A DNA stretch of 33,549 nt from DATAAM01 sp036260075 (GTDB lineage: Bacteria; Actinomycetota; Acidimicrobiia; Acidimicrobiales; JAHWLA01). Within the stretch, counting starts at the first letter, position 1, and each line of letters starts with the position of its first letter. The notes under the pieces are model-generated. The model saw only the letters and a program-made list of their open reading frames with translations, was not told where the DNA came from and did no database searches. Where the stretch lies: contig DATAAM010000039.1 of the NCBI GenBank assembly GCA_036260075.1, positions 1 to 33,549 on the forward strand, read 5' to 3'. This document shows positions 1 through 7,762 of the stretch, one piece after another. A program made the position numbers and the translations under genes.

Positions 1-1
1 C

Positions 2-634
2 CGGGTGCAGGTGGCGAGCAACGGCATGAACCGCTTCCCCCACGCCGACGGCGCCGACCACCACGAGGCGGGCGTGGCCGTCGACGACGACGGCAACCTC
101 TACTACACCTGGGTGGCCCACGACCGCCTGCCCTACCTGGCCATCAGCCGCAACGGCGGGACCACCTGGAGCACGCCCATCATGATCGGGCACCCCGGGG
201 TGAAGGAGGCCAACCTGCCGGCGCTGGCCATCGGCTCCAAGGGCCGCATCGCCGTCGCCTACGTGGGCAGCGAGAACTCGCCGGGGGTGCCGTTCTCGGA
301 CCGGCGGAACGCCTATGCCAACGTGACGTGGAACGGCTACATCACCATGACCACCGACGCCCTCGCCGCCGACCCCGTCTTCTACAGCGCCCCGGTGAAC
401 GCCCCGGCCGACCCCATCGCCAAGGGCGTGTGCCTCCACCGCTGCCGGGCCATCGGCGACTTCATCGACGTGCAGATCGGCCCCGACGGCGTGCCCTGGA
501 CGGCGCTCGTCGACACATGCGCGGCGGGCGTGTGCGACCGCTACACAGGTTCCCTCGACGGCTCCGAGGGCGGTGGCCTGGGCGCGGCCCTCGCAGGCCG
601 CCTGTCCGGCGGCCCATCCCTGGTAGGGCCGTAA
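2..634 (+). CDS. BNR/sialidase-like protein, C-terminal part (5' truncated by window edge)
   Basis: The reading frame is open from base 2 and ends at TAA 632-634, so only the last ~210 residues are present. An Asp-box-like stretch (SRNGGTTW, about residue 50 of the visible part) follows 'GVAVDDDGNLYYTW'. Both are typical of one blade of a sialidase/BNR beta-propeller. The visible part has no sialidase catalytic residues that I can assign, so enzyme activity is not supported; it may be an extracellular binding or structural propeller. The last residues are Gly/Ala/Leu-rich and low in complexity. A strong hairpin (655-685) follows the stop, so this gene ends its own transcription unit. Domain assignment is moderately sure; function is unknown. 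Confidence 0.6.
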   Translation, partial: RVQVASNGMNRFPHADGADHHEAGVAVDDDGNLYYTWVAHDRLPYLAISRNGGTTWSTPIMIGHPGVKEANLPALAIGSKGRIAVAYVGSENSPGVPFSDRRNAYANVTWNGYITMTTDALAADPVFYSAPVNAPADPIAKGVCLHRCRAIGDFIDVQIGPDGVPWTALVDTCAAGVCDRYTGSLDGSEGGGLGAALAGRLSGGPSLVGP

Positions 635-654
635 GGCCCTGCTGCGACTGCCCG

Positions 655-685
655 GCTGCCGAGCGCCTTCCCGGCGCTCGGCAGC
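655..685 (+). terminator. Perfect 13-bp stem-loop after the BNR-like gene
   Basis: Bases 655-667 are the exact reverse complement of 673-685, with a 5-base loop (TTCCC), starting 21 bases after the stop at 634. A pure U-tract does not follow directly; the first T run (707-710) belongs to the next promoter region. The shape and position fit an intrinsic-type terminator insulating the gene at 736. Confidence 0.6.
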
Positions 686-706
686 TGCGCGTCGGTGGCT
701 CCCTCG

Positions 707-730
707 TTTTACCTACCAACTGTTAAGCTT
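707..730 (+). promoter_or_regulatory. Shared dyad motif, copy a (before the DDAH-like gene)
   Basis: TTTT at 707-710, then CCTA (712-715), 8 bases, and TAAG (724-727). The right half ends only 8 bases before the ATG at 736. TAAGCT (724-729) could itself serve as a -10 element, giving an almost leaderless mRNA, because no Shine-Dalgarno sequence is visible. It matches copies b-i elsewhere in the window. Confidence 0.6.
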
Positions 731-735
731 CTCTC

Positions 736-1620
736 ATGAGTCCGTCGCCGCCGTACGGCGCCCAGTCCATGGTCGAGCCGCTCCGGCGCGTCCTCGTGAA
801 GCGCCCCGAGGACGCCTTCACGGACGCAGCCGACTGGCGGGACTACGGCTTCCTCGAGGAACCGGACGTGGCAGTGGCCACGGCCGAGCACCGGGCGCTG
901 ATCGAGGCACTCGAGGCCGCGGGCGCCGAGGTGGAGGTCCTTCCTCCTGCCGTGGGCACCGGCCTCGACTCGATCTACACGCACGATCCGTCTCTCGTGA
1001 CCGTGCGGGGCGCGGTCGTCTGCAGCATGGGCAAGGAACTGCGGGCCGAAGAGGCCCAGGCCCACGCCCGGTGGTACGCCGCCGCAGGCATCCCCGTCCT
1101 GGGCACGATCGAGAAGGGCGGGCGGTTGGAGGCCGGCGACGTGTGCTGGCTGGACGAGCGCACCGTCGCCGTGGGCGAGGGCTACCGCACCAACGCCGAA
1201 GGCATTCGCCAGCTCGGCGACATCCTCGGTGATCTGGTGGACGAGGTGATCACCGTCCCGTTGCCCCATTGGCACGGGCCGTCGGAGTGCTTGCACCTCC
1301 TCTCCCTGGTCAGCCTGGTCGACCACGACTTGGCGGTCGTGTTCTCGCCGCTCATGCCTGTCTTCTTCCGCAACGCGCTCCTCGACCGAGGTATGGAGCT
1401 CGTCGAAGTTCCCGAGGACGAGTACGACCTGCTGGGGTGCAACGTGCTCGCCGTCGGCCCGCGCACCTGCCTGGCGGTGGAGGGGAGCCCTGTCACGAGG
1501 GCCCGCCTCGAGGCGGCGGGCGCGTCGGTGACCACCATCCCCGGGGCGCAGATGTGCCGCAACGGCTTCGGAGGGCCGACGTGCCTCACCCGCCCGATCC
1601 TGCGCACGGCGAAACCCTGA
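736..1620 (+). CDS. DDAH-like amidinohydrolase / guanidino-group modifying enzyme
   Basis: This 294-residue protein has the guanidino-modifying (beta/alpha-propeller) fold, at the usual length of dimethylarginine dimethylaminohydrolases. Visible active-site elements are Asp84 in YTHDPSLV, the LEAGDV motif (Glu132, Asp135), Arg151 in GYRTN, His187 in CLHLLS and the nucleophile Cys283 in GGPTCLT, so it looks catalytically intact. The family attacks a guanidinium carbon: DDAH gives citrulline plus a methylamine, while arginine deiminases and amidinotransferases are relatives. The substrate cannot be told here; methylated arginine or another guanidino compound is plausible beside two amine oxidases. 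ATG 736 has no Shine-Dalgarno sequence but sits just after the shared dyad motif, which suggests a leaderless transcript. Its own promoter, and the next motif copy at 1627, make it a single-gene unit. Confidence 0.85.
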   Translation: MSPSPPYGAQSMVEPLRRVLVKRPEDAFTDAADWRDYGFLEEPDVAVATAEHRALIEALEAAGAEVEVLPPAVGTGLDSIYTHDPSLVTVRGAVVCSMGKELRAEEAQAHARWYAAAGIPVLGTIEKGGRLEAGDVCWLDERTVAVGEGYRTNAEGIRQLGDILGDLVDEVITVPLPHWHGPSECLHLLSLVSLVDHDLAVVFSPLMPVFFRNALLDRGMELVEVPEDEYDLLGCNVLAVGPRTCLAVEGSPVTRARLEAAGASVTTIPGAQMCRNGFGGPTCLTRPILRTAKP

Positions 1621-1626
1621 GCGCCC

Positions 1627-1650
1627 TTTTCCTTACTGCTCATTAAGCTA
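1627..1650 (+). promoter_or_regulatory. Shared dyad motif, copy b (before the M20 peptidase)
   Basis: TTTT 1627-1630, CTTA 1632-1635, 8 bases, TAAG 1644-1647: a perfect CTTA-N8-TAAG dyad. It begins 7 bases after the stop of the DDAH-like gene. TAAACT (1649-1654), overlapping its right edge, is a plausible -10 about 10 bases before the GTG start at 1664. Confidence 0.65.
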
Positions 1651-1663
1651 AACTGCCCGGTCC

Positions 1664-2932
1664 GTGCAGTCCATCACCAGCACACACTCGGCCCTCGCCG
1701 CCGCTGTCGACGACGTGGCCGACGACTTGATCGCCTTCGCGTCCGAACTGGTGCGCACCCCCTCGCTGCCCGACGGCGAAGGGCCGGTGCAAGAGCTCGT
1801 CGCCGAGCGGCTGCGGGGGCTCGGCCTCGACGTCGACGTCTTCACCTGTCGCCACGCGGAGCTGGAGGGCCATCCGGCTTTCAACGACGACGGGTTCTCG
1901 GGCGACTCGCGCGTCGACGTCGTCGGCGTGTGGCGGGGTACGGGCGGCGGCCGTTCGATCGTGCTCAACGGCCATGTCGACGTGGTCCCTGCCGGGCCCC
2001 TGGAACTGTGGTCCGCCTCGCCGTGGAGCGGTGAGATCGTCGACGGACGCCTCTACGGACGTGGGGCCTGCGACATGAAGGCCGGGCTGGCAGCAGGGAT
2101 CTACGCGGTGGCCGCTCTCCGTGCGGCAGGCGTCCGACTCGCAGGCGACGTCGTCGTCGAGAGCGTCATCGGCGAGGAGTCCGGTGGCCTGGGGACGCTG
2201 GCGGCCATAGCCCGCGGTTACCGGGCCGATGCCGCGGTGATCCTCGAGCCGACCCGCCTGCGGATGTGCCCGGTGCAGTCGGGCGCCCTCACGTTCCGCC
2301 TTTCGGTGCCAGGCCGGGCCACCCACGCGGCCATGAAGCCGGAGGGGGTGAGCGCGGTGGCCAAGTTCGTCGCGCTCTTCGAGGCGATCGAGCAGCTGGA
2401 GCAGGACCGCCATGCTCGGTTCTCTCATCCCTTGTACGACGATCCCACCCATGTGGCACCGGTCAGCATCGGCACGGTGCGAGCGGGCGAGTGGCACTCC
2501 ACGGTCCCGGAACGGCTCGTGGCGGAGGGACGGTTCGGCGTGTTCCCGGGCGAGTCGGCGGCCGATGCCCGCGCCGCATTGGAAGCCGCCGTGGAGACGG
2601 CCGCTCAGCAGGACGAGTGGTTGCGGCTGAACCCACCGGCCGTCGAGTGGTTCGAGGGGCAGTTCGAGTCGGGTGCCTGCCCCCTCGACGACCCGATCAT
2701 CGATGCCATCGGTGGCGCGCACACGGCCGTGACGGGCGCGGCGCCCGCCGTCGAGGGCGTCACGTACGGCTCCGACCTGCGCCTGTTCACGAACCACGCG
2801 GGCATGCCTGCGGTCCTCTACGGCCCGGGCGACGTGCGACTGGCCCACGCGGCCGACGAGTACGTCCCCGTGGAGGAGGTCGTGACCGCCGCCAAGGTGA
2901 TGGCCGTGCTGCTCAGCAGTTGGTGCCGCTGA
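1664..2932 (+). CDS. M20 family metallopeptidase (ArgE/DapE/ACY1 type)
   Basis: This 422-residue cytoplasmic hydrolase cleaves amide bonds of N-acyl amino acids or small peptides using two zinc ions. The co-catalytic metal site is complete: His104 and Asp106 (NGHVDVVP), Asp137 (GRGACDMKAG), the general-base region Glu171/Glu172 (IGEESGG), Glu195 (ILEPT) and His395 (RLAHAADEY). The lid/dimerisation domain lies roughly between residues 200 and 310. Homologues act as acetylornithine deacetylases, succinyl-diaminopimelate desuccinylases or aminoacylases, and I cannot choose among these. The start is GTG 1664 with no ribosome-binding site; a -10-like element lies directly upstream, suggesting leaderless translation. 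Its 3' end forms one arm of a hairpin shared with the converging SDR gene. Confidence 0.88.
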   Translation: MQSITSTHSALAAAVDDVADDLIAFASELVRTPSLPDGEGPVQELVAERLRGLGLDVDVFTCRHAELEGHPAFNDDGFSGDSRVDVVGVWRGTGGGRSIVLNGHVDVVPAGPLELWSASPWSGEIVDGRLYGRGACDMKAGLAAGIYAVAALRAAGVRLAGDVVVESVIGEESGGLGTLAAIARGYRADAAVILEPTRLRMCPVQSGALTFRLSVPGRATHAAMKPEGVSAVAKFVALFEAIEQLEQDRHARFSHPLYDDPTHVAPVSIGTVRAGEWHSTVPERLVAEGRFGVFPGESAADARAALEAAVETAAQQDEWLRLNPPAVEWFEGQFESGACPLDDPIIDAIGGAHTAVTGAAPAVEGVTYGSDLRLFTNHAGMPAVLYGPGDVRLAHAADEYVPVEEVVTAAKVMAVLLSSWCR

Positions 2933-2943
2933 GCAGCACGGCC
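2902..2943. terminator. 16-bp perfect stem between converging M20 and SDR genes
   Basis: Bases 2902-2917 pair perfectly with 2928-2943 around a 10-base loop. The left arm lies inside the last codons of the M20 gene (stop 2930-2932), and the right arm lies in the 21-base gap before the SDR stop at 2954. Its symmetry allows it to act on transcripts from both sides. Confidence 0.6.
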
Positions 2944-2953
2944 GACGGCCGTC

Positions 2954-3868
2954 TCACTCGACGAGGCCGGCGATGAACTCGTTGACGTCGACCGGCGGAA
3001 CGAGCCGAGGAGTGAGCTCTCGGTCGAGGTCCTCCAGCGTGAAGCGGCCCTCGGACCGGATGTCGTGAACGACGGGCGGCATCTGGTAGACGAGGAGCTG
3101 ACGGCCGGAAAGGTGGAAGATCTGCGAGTTGGCCGGGCAGTCGCGCTCCGACAGCCAGGCGATGAGCGGGGACACGTTCATCGGGTCGTTGGGGTCGAAC
3201 TCGCCCTCCGGGATCTCGGGGAACTCGGCGCCGGGAATGTCCATCGAGATGCGGGTGCGGGCACCAGGCGACACCGCGTTGGACCGCACGCCGATCGAGG
3301 CGCCCTCCAACGCGACCACCCGTGAGAGGGCGCACACGCCGAGCTTGGCCGATGCGTAGTTGGCCTGTCCGAAGTTGCCCAGCAGCCCGGAGATCGACGT
3401 CGTCATGACCACCGACGCATCCAGCGGCGTGCCCTCCTTGGCGAGCCGCCGCCAGTAGGCCAGCGCGTGCCGGGTCGGCGCGGCGTGGCCCTTCAGGTGG
3501 ACGCCGATCACAGCGTCCCATTCGTCTTCCGACATGTTGGCCAGCGTGCGGTCGCGGAGGATGCCGGCGTTGTTGACGAGCACGTGCAGCGCCCCGAAGG
3601 TCTCGACGGCGAGCTCCACCATCTCCGCTGCCTGCGCCCAGTCGCTCACGTCGTGCGGGCTGGCTACGGCCTTGCCGCCGGCCGCCTCGATCTCGGCCAC
3701 CACCTGCTCGGCAGGCGTCGCGTCCCCGCCTCCTTCACCGTGCACGCCACCGCCGTAGTCGTTGACCACGACATGGGCGCCTTCGGCTGCGAGATAGAGG
3801 GCGTGGGCACGTCCCAGCCCGCGGCCTGCGCCCGTGATGATGACTACGCGTCCGTCGAGTCTTCCCAT
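2954..3868 (-). CDS. Short-chain dehydrogenase/reductase, MFE-2/HSD17B4-like
   Basis: This 304-residue NAD(P)-dependent oxidoreductase probably acts on a 3-hydroxyacyl-CoA or similar alcohol. Visible SDR elements are the cofactor loop TGAGRGLG (12-19), NNAG (99-102), catalytic Ser in TTSISG (about 158-160), and Tyr171 and Lys175 in GNFGQANYASAK. This last stretch closely resembles the dehydrogenase part of peroxisomal multifunctional enzyme type 2. An extension after ~235 with an extra C-terminal segment exceeds the classic ~250-residue SDR length and also fits that subfamily. ATG 3868 is chosen because GAGGAG sits ~6 bases upstream; a longer reading frame to 3931 would run into the DUF35 gene. 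It is last in the operon thiolase-fold protein, DUF35, SDR. Confidence 0.85.
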   Translation of the reverse strand: MGRLDGRVVIITGAGRGLGRAHALYLAAEGAHVVVNDYGGGVHGEGGGDATPAEQVVAEIEAAGGKAVASPHDVSDWAQAAEMVELAVETFGALHVLVNNAGILRDRTLANMSEDEWDAVIGVHLKGHAAPTRHALAYWRRLAKEGTPLDASVVMTTSISGLLGNFGQANYASAKLGVCALSRVVALEGASIGVRSNAVSPGARTRISMDIPGAEFPEIPEGEFDPNDPMNVSPLIAWLSERDCPANSQIFHLSGRQLLVYQMPPVVHDIRSEGRFTLEDLDRELTPRLVPPVDVNEFIAGLVE

Positions 3869-3890
3869 TTGGATCTCCTCTGCTACGGGG

Positions 3891-4304
3891 TCAGGTGTCG
3901 AGCTCGAACACCGGCAGGGGCGGAAGCCCACTGGCCGAGCGCTCGCGCCACGTCGCGCGAACCCGGTCTCCGATGCGGCAGTCGTCGCCGACGAGGTTGC
4001 CGGTCAGGCGCACGCCTTCGTCGAGGTCGACGAGGACGACGGTGTACGGCGGCTCCAACTCGCGGACCAACGGGATGTGGACGCGCGTTCGGCTGTACAC
4101 CGTGCCCCGACCGGGCGAGTCCACGAACGCGATGTCGTCGGACTGGCACTCCAGGCAGAACGGCCGGGGATAGAACTGGTGCGTCCCGCATTGCCCGCAT
4201 CGCTGTACGACGAGACGTCGCTCGAGGGCGGCCTCCCAGAAGGGACGGGTGACCGGGTCGTCCCAGGGGATGCGGTCGTCGGCCGGGGCGGTGCTGTCAG
4301 TCAC
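3891..4304 (-). CDS. DUF35 / Zn-ribbon OB-fold protein, thiolase partner
   Basis: A 137-residue acyl-CoA-associated OB-fold protein. An N-terminal helix ('DPVTRPFWEAA') is followed by a rubredoxin-like zinc ribbon with two CxxC pairs (CGQC and CLEC) and a C-terminal OB fold ('GRGTVYSRTRVHIP', 'LTGNLVG'). Proteins of this family bind thiolase-fold enzymes. Known examples include the DUF35 domain of ChsH2 with the aldolase Ltp2, and archaeal thiolase complexes. The GTG start at 4304 overlaps the stop of the thiolase-fold gene (4297-4299) by 8 bases, so the two are translationally coupled and very likely form a complex. No strong ribosome-binding site is visible, which fits coupling. Family assignment is strong; the exact reaction depends on the partner. 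Confidence 0.85.
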   Translation of the reverse strand: MTDSTAPADDRIPWDDPVTRPFWEAALERRLVVQRCGQCGTHQFYPRPFCLECQSDDIAFVDSPGRGTVYSRTRVHIPLVRELEPPYTVVLVDLDEGVRLTGNLVGDDCRIGDRVRATWRERSASGLPPLPVFELDT

Positions 4305-5445
4305 GGGCAAGCACCACCGTTGCCGCCGTCGAGAGGTAGCCGCCGACCCCGTGAGCCACGGCGATCTCCGCCTCCGGCACCTGTCTGGCACCGCACTCTC
4401 CTCGCAGTTGCCGAACGGCCTCCACCAGCAGCAGCACGCCGAGCGCGCCGGGGTGGTTGTAGGAGAGACCGCCGCCCGACGTCATGGCAGGCAGGACGCC
4501 TCCCGGCCGCAAGGCGCCCTTCTCCACGAAGGCGCCGCCTTCTCCCTTGGCGCAGAAGCCCAGGTCCTCGAGCGCCAGGAGGACGGTGACGGTGAAGGAG
4601 TCGTACGGCTCGAGCACGTCGACGTCCTGTGGGCCGATGCCCGCCATGCCGAACGCCTCTCGCCCCGACACCGCCCCGGCGGAGACCGTCATGTCCTTCC
4701 ATTGCGCCATGCGGTAGTGCGTCTGGCTCTCACCCGTGCCGATGACCCTGATTGCCTTCTTGCGGGCATCGCGAGCGCGCGCCTCGTTGGTGACCACGAC
4801 GACCCCGCCGCCGTCCGTGACCAGGCAGCAGTCGAGCTTGTGGAGCGGCTCGGCCAGCAGCCGTGAGCCGAGCACGTCGTCGACGGTCAGCGGCCCGGCG
4901 TCGTGCATGTAGGCCTTCGGGTTCAGCAGCGCCCATTCCCGAGCGGCCACGGCGATCTCGGCCAGCTGCTCGGAGGTCGTGCCGAACTCGTACATGTGCC
5001 GGGCCGCGATCAGCGCGTAGTGGCCGATGGGGGAGGGGAGGCCGTAGGCGTCCTGGAACTGCGCATCGAGGCTCGAAAGGTCGTAGCTGCCCGTCATGGT
5101 GCGCTGGTTCTTCGTCCGTTGGCGGGAGGCGTAGCCCACCAGCACCACCTCGCACTGCCCCGCGGCGATGGCGCGGGCGGCGTGGTTGACGTGCGACTCG
5201 TATGCCGCCCCGCCGAGATCCGTGGAGTCGAGGTGCCGGGCGTTCCGGATCCCGAGGTACTCGCCCACTTGGACGGTGCCCTCGTCGCCCATGTAGCAGA
5301 CGCCGATCCCGTCGACGTCCTTGAGCGTCATGCCCGCTTCGTCGAGCGCTTCTCGCGCCGCAATGGCGAACATCGAGTACTCGTTGTGGTCGTACACCTT
5401 GCCGAGCGGCGTCTCGGCCACACCCGCGATGTACACGCCGTCCAT
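4297..5445 (-). CDS. Thiolase-fold protein without nucleophilic Cys; probable Ltp2-like retro-aldolase
   Basis: This 382-residue protein has the SCP-x/lipid-transfer thiolase fold ('VYIAGVAETPLGK' at the start, 'EPYDSFTVTVLLALEDLGFC', 'GGGLSYNHPGALG' near the end). Canonical thiolases have a Cys near residue 80-90; here that region reads STDLGGAAYESHV (74-86) and there is no Cys between residues 51 and 97. The C-terminal second Cys is also absent (AHGVGGYLS). The Tyr residues in EPYDSF and LSYNHPG match the conserved Tyr positions of Ltp2-type side-chain-cleaving aldolases as I remember them. With the coupled DUF35 gene this suggests carbon-carbon cleavage of a 3-hydroxyacyl-CoA by retro-aldol chemistry rather than thiolysis. 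ATG 5445 has GGAGG 5 bases upstream. It is first in a three-gene operon behind dyad motif copy c. A non-catalytic thiolase homologue is the alternative. Confidence 0.8.
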   Translation of the reverse strand: MDGVYIAGVAETPLGKVYDHNEYSMFAIAAREALDEAGMTLKDVDGIGVCYMGDEGTVQVGEYLGIRNARHLDSTDLGGAAYESHVNHAARAIAAGQCEVVLVGYASRQRTKNQRTMTGSYDLSSLDAQFQDAYGLPSPIGHYALIAARHMYEFGTTSEQLAEIAVAAREWALLNPKAYMHDAGPLTVDDVLGSRLLAEPLHKLDCCLVTDGGGVVVVTNEARARDARKKAIRVIGTGESQTHYRMAQWKDMTVSAGAVSGREAFGMAGIGPQDVDVLEPYDSFTVTVLLALEDLGFCAKGEGGAFVEKGALRPGGVLPAMTSGGGLSYNHPGALGVLLLVEAVRQLRGECGARQVPEAEIAVAHGVGGYLSTAATVVLARD

Positions 5446-5458
5446 TCGGCCTCCGAGG

Positions 5459-5483
5459 TTTTCCTTACTGAGTGTTAAGGTAC
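5459..5483. promoter_or_regulatory. Shared dyad motif, copy c (divergent promoter, thiolase-fold operon / sarcosine oxidase-like gene)
   Basis: TTTT 5459-5462, then CCTTA (5463-5467), 8 bases and TAAGG (5476-5480): the most symmetrical copy in the window. It lies 18 bases before the minus-strand start at 5445 and ~43 bases before the plus-strand start at 5523, so one site could control both directions. Confidence 0.7.
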
Positions 5484-5522
5484 TGACGGCAACGGGCCGC
5501 CGTCCAGTCAGCAGGAGGAAGC

Positions 5523-6569
5523 GTGCGAGAAGTCGTTGTCGTGGGCGCGGGCGCCCACGGGTCGGCGGTGGCGTGGCACCTGGCGCGCCGGGGCCACGAC
5601 GTGCTCCTGCTCGACCGCTTCGAGCCCGGGCACCGCTTCGGGAGCAGCCACGGTTCGTCGCGCATCTTCCGCCTCTCGCACGCAGACCCGGCCGACATCG
5701 CCTCGGCCCGGGACGCCTTGGTCCTGTGGCGGGAGCTGGAGGCCGAGAGCGGGCTGGACATTCTCGACCGGGTGGGATCGATGGAGATCGGCCCCCCTGC
5801 CGCCCTGGAGCCGATCGTCGGCGTGCTCGAGGCGACCGGGGTGGCCTACGAGCGCCTGGATGCGGGCGAGGCGGCACGGCGGTGGACGACGTTCGCCTTC
5901 CGAGGCCACGACGAGGTGCTCTTCCAGCCGGACGGCGGGCGCCTCCACGCCGACAACGCCGTCGCCGCCTTCCAGGCGTGCGCCGTGGCGCACGGGGCCG
6001 AGGCCCGGTTCTCGGAGCGAGTGCTCGCCATCCTGCCGACCGGCACCGGGGTCCACGTGGAGACCGAGGCGACCGACGAGCGAGCGGCGTGCGTGGTGGT
6101 CGCCGCCGGGGCCTGGGTGACGGACCTGGCAGGGGGGCTGGTGGACCTCCCCCCGCTGCGGGTGACGCAGGAGCAGGTGTTCCACTTCGCCGGTCCGGAG
6201 GACCTGCCCGGGTTCCTGTGGGACGACTACTACGGCGTCGTCAGCCCGGGGGAGGGGGTCAAGGTCGGCGAGCACGGCACCGGGCCGGTCGTCCATCCCG
6301 ACCGCCGCGACGGCCTCGTGGACGGTGCGGGCAAGGCACGCGTGCTCGACTTCGTGCGCACGCGCCTCCCGGGCCTCGAGCCGGTGCCGCACAGCGAGAC
6401 AACGTGCCTCTACACGACGGCGCCCGACGACCGCCAGGTGTTCGCCACCGCCGACGGCGTCGTCGCGTTCAGCGCGTGCTCCGGGATGGGGTTCAAGTTC
6501 GCACCGACCATCGGTCGCCACGTGGCCGATCTCGCACTGGCCGCCGTGCCGGCGCGGCGCCAGGCGTAG
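5523..6569 (+). CDS. Monomeric sarcosine oxidase / N-methyl amino acid oxidase-like flavoenzyme
   Basis: A 348-residue DAO-superfamily oxidase. The Rossmann dinucleotide-binding motif GAGAHGSA lies at residues 8-15. Gly/Ser-rich 'FGSSHGSSRIFRLSH' (39-53) matches the region after the flavin site in monomeric sarcosine and N-methyltryptophan oxidases. TCLYTTAPD (294-302) places Cys295 where monomeric sarcosine oxidase attaches FAD covalently, and CSGMGFKF (319-326) is the conserved flavin-contact motif. The family oxidises secondary amines (N-methyl amino acids, cyclic imino acids) to imines and H2O2. GTG 5523 has a perfect AGGAGG just upstream. It diverges from the thiolase-fold operon and converges on a second flavoenzyme (stop 6581), leaving 11 bases between the stops. 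The amine substrate is unknown. Confidence 0.85.
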   Translation: MREVVVVGAGAHGSAVAWHLARRGHDVLLLDRFEPGHRFGSSHGSSRIFRLSHADPADIASARDALVLWRELEAESGLDILDRVGSMEIGPPAALEPIVGVLEATGVAYERLDAGEAARRWTTFAFRGHDEVLFQPDGGRLHADNAVAAFQACAVAHGAEARFSERVLAILPTGTGVHVETEATDERAACVVVAAGAWVTDLAGGLVDLPPLRVTQEQVFHFAGPEDLPGFLWDDYYGVVSPGEGVKVGEHGTGPVVHPDRRDGLVDGAGKARVLDFVRTRLPGLEPVPHSETTCLYTTAPDDRQVFATADGVVAFSACSGMGFKFAPTIGRHVADLALAAVPARRQA

Positions 6570-6580
6570 GCATCCCGGCG

Positions 6581-7729
6581 TCAGCCGAGGATGGCGGCGT
6601 CACTGAACCCGCTGAGCAGCGAGGTGCCTTGCTCGAAGCGACGGGGATGGAACTCGTCGAGGCGTGGGTCGTACGCGTCGCCGACCACCTGTGAGGCGAT
6701 GTGGCGGCTCAGCGCGGGAGCCAGCTTGAACCCGTGACCGCTGGAGCCCGCGCTGACGAAGACGCCGTCTGCAACCTCGCCGATGACGGGCTGCCAGTCG
6801 GGGCTGACGTCGTACAGGCTCGCCCAGCCTCCTCGCACTTCGAGCTCCACCATGGCGGCGACGCGGGCCGTGACGGCGGACAGCATCCGTTCGACGTCGT
6901 CTTCGTCCACGCCCTCGGCGAAGTCGTCGGGGTCGACTTGGGGTTCCTCGGTGAGGGGCCCGACAGTGAGCAGGGCCTCGCCTTCCGGCTTGGCGTAGTA
7001 CTTCGCAGGGATGTCGGCCCACACGAACGGCACGGGGCGGATGCGCCCCCATCCGCACGTGACGATGAAGTGCCGCTCGACCTTGAGCGGCAGGTCGACG
7101 CCTGCCCATTGCCGCACGAACGGCCGCGTCCACGGCCCCAGCGCCACGAACACGCGTCCGCACGAGACGCGCTCGCCGCTGCCGAGTACGACGGTGGTGC
7201 CGTCGAGCCCCGCCACCGTCGTGCGCAAGCTCGTCACGAGGCCCAGGCTCTTCGCCCGCTCGTACATCGACGTGGTGGTGCCGGCAGGGTCGGCGTAGCC
7301 CGCGTCGGGCTCCCACACCCCGAGGCCCACGTCGTCGAACACCGCTCCGGGCAGGAGCTCGCCCATCTCGGCGACCGAGAGGACCTCCGCCTTCGTCCCC
7401 AGCCCGTTCAGTGCTCCCACCACGCCGGCGACGGCTTCGCGGTCCTTTTCCGGGTGGAGGAACAAGGCCCCGACGCCGCGGAAGCCACAGTCCCCTCCGA
7501 TGCGGTCCTGCCAGCCGGCGAACAGGTCGAGTGCGTCACGCGCCACCTCGGCGAGGAACGGGTTGGTGTAGTAGGCACGGCACACGGCACTCGAGCGCCC
7601 CGTCGGCCCCGACGCCGGGTATTCCCGCTCCACCAGGAGCGTGCGCACCCCACGTTCCGCCAGGGCCAAGGCGACGGCGACACCTTGCACTCCGGCGCCC
7701 AGCACCGCCACGTCGAACGTCTTCCGCAT
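6581..7729 (-). CDS. FAD-dependent DAO-family oxidoreductase (sarcosine oxidase beta / dimethylglycine oxidase type)
   Basis: This 382-residue protein has an N-terminal FAD-binding motif 'DVAVLGAGVQG' (6-16), a 'GPTGRSSAVCRAYYTNP' segment after the second beta strand, 'AGYADPAGTTTSMYERA' in the middle, and the C-terminal 'SAGSSGHGFKLAPALSRHIA' typical of DAO enzymes that oxidise glycine derivatives. The TCxYTxTPD covalent-flavin motif of the neighbouring oxidase is absent, so this is a different subfamily, closer to sarcosine oxidase beta subunit or dimethylglycine dehydrogenase N-terminal domains. No alpha, gamma or delta subunit genes are nearby, so it probably works alone. ATG 7729 has GGAGG 5 bases upstream. 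It diverges from the M19-like genes across dyad motif copy d. Confidence 0.82.
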   Translation of the reverse strand: MRKTFDVAVLGAGVQGVAVALALAERGVRTLLVEREYPASGPTGRSSAVCRAYYTNPFLAEVARDALDLFAGWQDRIGGDCGFRGVGALFLHPEKDREAVAGVVGALNGLGTKAEVLSVAEMGELLPGAVFDDVGLGVWEPDAGYADPAGTTTSMYERAKSLGLVTSLRTTVAGLDGTTVVLGSGERVSCGRVFVALGPWTRPFVRQWAGVDLPLKVERHFIVTCGWGRIRPVPFVWADIPAKYYAKPEGEALLTVGPLTEEPQVDPDDFAEGVDEDDVERMLSAVTARVAAMVELEVRGGWASLYDVSPDWQPVIGEVADGVFVSAGSSGHGFKLAPALSRHIASQVVGDAYDPRLDEFHPRRFEQGTSLLSGFSDAAILG

Positions 7730-7762
7730 CGAACCTCCATTGACGGCGTGCGCCGACCGGGC

